DNA from: Microglena sp. YARC | Lineage: Eukaryota > Chlorophyta > Chlorophyceae > Chlamydomonadales > Chlamydomonadaceae | DNA: 64,000 nt | Reading direction: 5' to 3' | NCBI GenBank assembly: GCA_022414725.1 | Contig: CM039465.1 | Span: 45,573,565-45,637,564, forward strand | Shown here: positions 52,801-60,500 of the stretch, in pieces | How positions within the stretch are numbered: position 1 is the first letter of the stretch | How the letters are laid out: every line of letters begins with the position of its first letter | Translations under genes and position numbers: made by a program | Notes under the pieces: generated by a model | Told to the model about the DNA's origin: nothing | Databases searched by the model: none | Seen by the model: only the letters and a program-made list of their open reading frames with translations

Positions 52801-55800
52801 AAGTATTCGTATTCTATGGAGTGTATCTCTGCCCATTCTCATTGCTGGTGCTATCGGCCTGACCCACCTCGCCATTTCCAACGGTGGTCTTCCAATGAAG
52901 ACGGCTTCCCAAGATGGCGCCATCCCATCTCCTGGTGCAAGTACCGCATCTGCTGCTGAGAAGGAGACTGCAAAAGCAAAGGCTGCAGCTGAGAAGGCTG
53001 CCAAGAAGGAGGCTGATTCTGCTGAGGCTGCGGCCAAGAAGGCTGCTGACAAGGCTGACAAGGAGGCTGCAGACAAGGCCAAGGCTGCTGAGAAGGTGCT
53101 TACTAGGTTGAAGGCTTCAGCTGCGAGTGAAACCAATGCATCCAATGAAACTGTCAATGCAGCAGGCTGGGTCAAGGCTGCGGAGAAGGATGTGGCCAAG
53201 CTGAAGGCTGCTGCTGAGAAGGAAGCCAAGAAGGCCGCACGTCAGGAGGAGGTGCGCCGCAAGAAGGCTGAGAAGGAGGCTGTTAAGTTGAAGGTAGCAG
53301 CTGAGACGGCTGCCAAGGAAGCGGGCAAGGGTTTAGGAGCTGTCAAGGCGCCTACACGCAGTGCGGAGGGCACTTGGAAATCAGCTGACAAGGTTGCCAA
53401 GGAGGCTGCAGAAAAGGCTGCTGCTATTCGAAGAGGCTCCTCGGGCAAGGCAACACAGAGGAGGTCAAGTCTGTCTGATAGGATGACAGAGAAGATCGCC
53501 CTTCCTGTAGAAAAAGGTAAGCACACACAGCAGAACTGAGCACCCACCCGCACATCCACACACGCATACAGCAGCACTGAGCCCCCCCACCCCCCACACA
53601 CACATACACACACACATACACACACACCCCACACCCTATAGCAGCACTGAGCACACACACTCACCCACCCATCCTACAGCAGCACTGGACACCCACCCAC
53701 CCACCCACCCGTCCTGGAGAAAAAGGTAAGCCAAGCAGGTTCATCTTCAAGATGCTACTTGTAGCTTAGGTGCTACGTGTAGCTTAGGTGCTATTTGAAG
53801 CTTGGTTGCTACTTGTAGCTTGGGTGCTACTTGTAGCTTAAGTACTAAATTAAGGTGCTATCTAGGTGCTACGCGTAGCTTAGGTGCTAGTTGAAGCTTG
53901 GTTGCTACTTGTAGCTTGGGTGCTACTTGTAGCTAAAGTGCTAAATTAAGGTGCTATCTAGGTGCTACTTGTAGCTGAAGTGCTAAATTAAGGTGCTATC
54001 TAGGTGCTAATTGTAGCTTAGTGCTAAATTATGTGCCTTTCGGGTGTTTCAGGGGTGCTACGTTAGAGCATGTTGGGTTTTCTTTTAGGGGTTAAAAGTC
54101 TGTAATTAGCACCCAAAAAGTTGCAAGAAGCACCACAGTGCACATTTAAGACACTTGTTAATTTCCTTAGAGAGAAAAAACGAAGCCAAGCACTGTCAAT
54201 GATTAACACCCTACCCAAAGCTCATGCTGCGCCACTACCCCACGTCTATTTAGCCTATGTGGCTAACCGGCTAGAATGTAAAGCCACACACACCACTATC
54301 TTCTAATAATGTCCCCTCATTGTGATTCTTTAGTCTCATCTACACCAGCTACATCACCATCAGATCATCGCCATCACATTAGCTACATCGTCACACTATG
54401 CCCCCTAATTGACATCCTCCAGTCTCAGCTACACCAGCTGCATCACCATCAGATCATCACCATCGCATTAGCTACATCACCACATTGTTTCCACTAATTG
54501 TCATCCTCCAGTCTCAGCTATATCAGCTGCTGCTGCTGCTGCTGCTTCTCCCCTTTCCTCATTGGTTGCCAAGCAAGAGTTTATCTCTGAGCCAGCAGTG
54601 AAGCCACCTGCCATTCACTTGCTTCAATAGTATGGTTTCCCACTTGCAGAATCCGATTTGGCCTATAAGAAGCCCCCTGCAACCAAGGCTGCAGATATCA
54701 CGTAGTGTAATATCCCTACTGCCATTCACTTGCTTCATTGTTATGGTTGCCCACTTGCAGAAGCTGATTTGGCCTATAAGAAGCCCCCTGCAACCAAAGC
54801 TGCAGATAGGGCAGCTGCTGAGAAGGCTGCCCAGAAGGCGATCAAGGTTGCTTCTGACAAAGCCAGTGCTGAAATGAAGGCTACCCAACAGGCTGCTGCT
54901 AAGGCTGTACATCAGGAGGCAGCGGCCCGTAAGAAAGCGGAAAGGAAGGCTGCAGAGTCTATCTCTGAGCCACCAGTGAAGCTTTCTCAAAGGGCAGCCA
55001 AGGAGGGGAAGAGGGTAAGTGCTGGGTAGAAGACAACTTGAACTTTCACTTAAACTTGGTAACATGGCTCCAGCTTTAAGGCAGCAACAGTACCAATAAT
55101 AAAAATGTATAATTAAAATAATTAAAATGTATAATATAAAATAAATAATTAAAGATAATGAAAATATATAATTAAAATCAGTGCAGTATAATCATAAGAT
55201 ATGTAATCCAATCTCTTCCTACAATCATTGATAAACAATGGCGACTTCTCTGAGCCACCAGTGAAGCCTTCTCAAAGGGCAGCCAAGGAGGGGAAAAGGG
55301 TGAGTGCTGGCAAGAGGACAACTTGAACTTGAACTTAGTTACATGGCTCCAGCCTTTAAGGCTGCTCGCCGTCTTCCGCAGTAACATAACCAATTAAAAT
55401 CAAAGCATTATAATCATTCTAATATGGAATCTAATATCTTCCTACAATCATTGATAAACAATGGCAACTTATCTGAGCCACCAGTGAAGCCTTCTCAAAG
55501 GGCAGCCAAGGAAGGGAAGAGGGTGAGTGCTGGCAAGGAGACATCTTGAACTTGAACTTGGTTATATGGCTCCAGCCGCTAAGGCTGCTCGCCGTCATCC
55601 GCAGTCACATAAAGTTTGTCCTGGGTTGCTGGGTATTACCGGTAATACCCGAAAATTGATTAGGGAAAAGTGGAATAAAAGGGTCATATCTTTCTCAAAT
55701 GGTATGGGGATTTTTACAAAAACTAATGAAAATCAAAGTATTATAATCAAAATATATTTAAGCCAATCTCTCCCTACAATCATAGATAAACAATAGCAAT

Positions 55801-57544
55801 TTCTCGCGACCTCACACATCTGTATCGCATATCAAGTGTGTTTTTGTATGTTACAGTCCAGAGATAGGCCGAATGGGCTAAAGGGACTTGCCCAACTGTG
55901 ACAGGAAGGGCTAAAAATAAAAATAAAACATGTAAAGGAATCTTTGTGTTCTCATATGCAGAAGGCAAGTGATGACTCCTCGTTCCCTTTTCTTGCGTCT
56001 GCCCCTGTTGGAGTCCTGGCCGCAGCCGTTCTTGGAATGCAGGGATACAAGGTTTTGTTCCCCTCCTCTGGCAAGGATGGCACAGTGGTTGCGGCTGAGA
56101 CTGCTGCCGGCATATCTGCTACTCCTGCTGCTACTCCTGCTGCCAGTGTATCTACATCTGATGCTGCTACTGCTGCCGGTGTACCTACTCCTCCTGCTGC
56201 TGCTGTGGATGTATCTACAAATGATGCTGAGGCTGCTGCTGCTGCTGCTGCCTGTGTATCTGCTACTCCTACTGCTCTTGCTGCGGATGTATCTGCATCC
56301 GATGCTGAGACAGCCGCGGATGTATATGTTGCTCCTGTTGTATCAGTTAAATCAGCTGTTGCAGCTGATGTCGACTCCCTTCCGGCCGCTGATGCAAGCG
56401 CTCCTCTCAAACAACCTGATGCTCCAGATGCGCCAAGGACCAAGGACTTGGCTGGTAGCCTGATAGAGCAGTCTTACCTCCGACGGGTTTTTCTGCCTCT
56501 GGTTGGCAAGACTGGGCTTACTTTGGGCGTTGTGGGTCTCATACACATCCTGGGGGGCGCATATCCCGTCACCAGGAAGAAGGCTGCTGTGAAGCAAGCG
56601 TTTATCTCTGAGCCACCAGTGATGCCTTCTCAAAGTCCAGCCATGGAGGGGAAGAGGGTGAGTGCTGGCAAGAAGACAAATTGAACTTTGTCACAAGGCT
56701 CCAGCCTTTAAGGGTGCTCACCGTCTTCAGCAGTAACATAATCAATTAAAATCAAAGCGTTATAATCATAACATATTTCATCCAATATCTCTTACATATA
56801 ATCAGAATATATTTTTTCCAATCACTGCATACGTATAATGATAATGTATATTGCATCCAATGTCTTCGTACATAAAATCAGAATATATTTTATCCAATCT
56901 CTGCATATACATATAATCAGAATATATTGAATTCAATATTTGCATACATATAATCATAATATATTGCATCCAATATCTTCATACATTTAATCATAGTATA
57001 TTTAATACAACCTCTGCATACACATAATCATAATATATGAAATCCAATGTCTCCGTACAATCATTGATGAACAATGGCAACTGCATGCGACCTCTCACAT
57101 CTGTATTTCACATATCCTATCATGATTGGCCCTTTAGCCTGTTTGGCCTACCCCTGGAATGTAACGTACATACATGCATACATACATACATACATACATA
57201 CGCAGTTGCTCCCAACGCTGGACAAAATATAGAAAGGAATTATTTTGTTGTCATATGCAGAAGGCAAGTGATGACTGCTCGTCCCCTCTTCTTGCGACTG
57301 CCCCTGTTGGAGTTTTGGCTGCAGCGGTTCTGGGAATGCAGGGATACAAGGTTTTGTTCCCCTCCTCTGGGAAGGATAGCACAGTGGTCGCTGCTGAGAC
57401 TGCTGCTGGTGTATCTGCTACTCCTGCTGCTCCCGCTGTTGCTGCTGCTTCGGATGTATCTACATCTGATGCTGAGATTGCTACTGCCGGTGTATCTACA
57501 TCTGATGCTGAGACTGCTGCCGGTGTATCTCCTACTCTTGCTCC

Positions 57545-57577
<33 letters not shown>

Positions 57578-60500
57578 GGATGTATCTACATCTTATGCTG
57601 AGACTACTGCCAGTGTATCTGCGGCTGCCGGTGTGCCTGTTGCTGAGACAGCTGATAACCTGAAAGAGCAGTCCTACTTCCGGCGGGTAATTCTGCCTCT
57701 GGTTGGCAAGACTGGGCTTACTTTGGGCGTTGTTGTGGGTCTCTTAGGCATCTTGGGGGGTGCTTATCCCGTCACCAGGAAGAAGGCTGCTGTGAAGCCG
57801 GCTTCAGCCAAGGGCGGAGACCAGTCTGCTGTGGCTGATGCCAAGTCTGCAAAGGCAGCAGTTGCTGAACGCAAGAAGCTTGAGAAGGATGCTGAGAAGG
57901 CCCTGGCTGCAGCTGAAAAGGATGCAGCCAAGAAACGTGCTACTCAACAACAAGCTGCCAAGAAGGCTACTGAGAGGGCTGCTAAGGAGGCCGGCGAGAA
58001 GGTTGAGAAGGAGGCTGAGAAGGCCCTGGCTGCAGCTCAAAAGGATGCAGCCAAGAGGCTTGCTACTCAACAACAAGCTGCCAAGAAGACTGCTGTGGAG
58101 CAAAAGTTCATCTCTGAGCCACCAGTGAAGCCTTCTCCAAGTCCAGCCAAGGAGGGAAAGAGGGTGAGTGCTGGCAAGAAGACAACTTGAACTTGAACTT
58201 GGTTGCATGGCTCCAGACTTTGCTTGCTCTCTGTCTTCTTAAGGAACACAAACGATTAAAAGCAAAGCCTTATCATATATTTAATCCAATCTCTTCATAC
58301 ATATAATCATAATATATGTAAACCAATATATTCATACATATTTTCATAAGATATGTAATCCAATCTCTTTGTACGTAAAATCGTAATATATCATATATGT
58401 AAGCCAATCTCTTCATGCATATAATCATAACAGATTTAAGCCAATTTTTTCATACAATCATTGATAAACAATGGCAATTTCTTGCGACCTCTCACATCTG
58501 TACTGCGCATCAAGTGTGTCTGTATGTTTCAGTCCAGGGATATGCCAAATAGGCTAATGCCTAATGGGACTTGCCCAACCGTGACAGGAAGGGCTAAAAA
58601 GAAAAAGAAAAACATACGAAGGAATCATTTTGTGCTCATATGCTCAGTTCATCAATGCTTTTTCTTTTTAAGCCCTGCCTATCACGGTTGGGCTGGATGG
58701 ACTGTAACATACGTACACATGCATACATACATACATACATACATACATACATACATACATACATACATACATACATACATACACAGTTCCTCCCAAGGCT
58801 GGAAAAACATAAAAATGAATCATTTTGTTTTCATATGCAGGAGGCAAGTGATGACTCCTCGTCCCCTCTTCTTGCTGTCGCCCCTGTTGGAGTCCTGGCC
58901 GCAGCCGTTCTTGGAATGCAAGGATACAAGGTTTTGTTCCCCTCTGCTGGCAGGGATGGCACAGTTGTTGCGGCTGAGACTCCTGCTGCTGCTGCTGCGG
59001 ATGTATCTACATCTGCTGCTGAGACTGCTGCTGCTGCCGGTGTATCTGCCACTCCTACTGCTTCTGCTGCGGATGTATCTGCATCTGATGCTGAGACTGC
59101 TGCCGGTGTATTTACATATGGTGCTGCTGCTGCCGTGGCGGCGGCCGCGGCGGCGGATGTATCAACCTCTGCTCCTGAGACTGCTGCTGGTGTTTCTGCT
59201 GCTGGCGGTGTCCTTGTTGCTGAGACGGCTGCAGAGGTACATGTTGCTCCTGCTGTATCAGTTCAATCAGCTGTTGCAGCAGATGCCGACTCCCTTTCGG
59301 CTGCAGATGCAAGCGCTCCTCTCAAAGAACCCGATACTCCAGATGCCTCCACGGACTTGGCTGTTAGCCTGAAAGAGCAGTCCTACTTCCGACGGGTACT
59401 TCTACCTCCCTGCTTGCTGGTTGGCAAGACTGGGCTTACTTTGGGCGTTGTTGTGGGTCTCTTACACATCCTGGGGGGTGCATATCCCTTCACCAGAGAG
59501 AAGGCTGCTGTGAAGCCGGCTTCAGCCAAGGGCGGAGATCAGTCTGCTGCGGCTGATGCCAAGTCTGCAAAGGCAGCAGTTGCTGAACACAAGAAGCTTG
59601 AGAAGGAGGCTGAGAAGGCCCTGGCTGCAGCTGAAAAGGATGCAGCCAAGAGGCGTGCTACTCAACAACAAGCTGCCAAGAAGGCTACTGAGAGGGCTGC
59701 TAAGGAGGCTAGTGAGAAGGCAGCTGATGCTCTGAAAGCTTCTCAGAACCTTTGGTATGACCCCCAGAAGGCTGCTAACAAAGTTGCTGCAACTAGAAAG
59801 GCTGCTGAGGAGGCTGCCAAGTACGATGCCGACAGAGTCCAGGCGTATGACAAGGTAGCTACCAAGCAGCTGGCTGAACTGATTGCCTCTGCAGGGACGG
59901 TTTCAAGGAAGCCCGGCACCGCAGCTCCGGTGCTAGCTGCCCCAGAATCCAGGGGGGGTACCGGCAGTCCTTGGAAATCGATCACCTCATCAGTCCTAGG
60001 ACCTGTGCTGGACCCTTTGAAGAGCCCCCAGCAGCCATCCATGCCAGGTACGTTTTTGTTTTGCATCCTTCCTCCTGCATCCCCCCCCCATCCTCATACC
60101 TTTCACCTCCTGCCCCCCTCCCACCTCCTGCCCCCTGCCACCTCCTGCCACCCTCCCACCTCCTGCCACCCTCCCACCTCCTGCCACCCTCCCACCTCCT
60201 GCCACCCTCCCACCTCCTGCCCCCTTCAAACCTCCTGCCCCCCTCCCACATCCTGCCCCCCTCCCACATCCTGCCCACCTCCTGCCCCCCTCCCACATCC
60301 TGCCCCCCTCCCACATCCTGCCCACCTCCTGCCCCCCTCCCACCTTCTGCCCCCCTCCCACATCCTGCCCACCTCCCACATCCTGCCCACCTCCCACATC
60401 CTGCCCCCCTCCTGCCCCCCTCCCACATCCTGCCCACATCCTGCCCCCCTCCCACCTCCTGCCCACATTCTGCCCACCTCCTGCCACCTGCCACCTCCTG

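Noticed and set aside
33310..53229. Many long Ala/Ser-rich minus-strand ORFs opposite the rods
   Set aside because: They are mirror frames of AAG/GCT/GAG-rich coding sequence (reading CTT/AGC/CTC as Leu/Ser/Ala). They lack splice continuity, and every plus-strand junction is consistent in phase.
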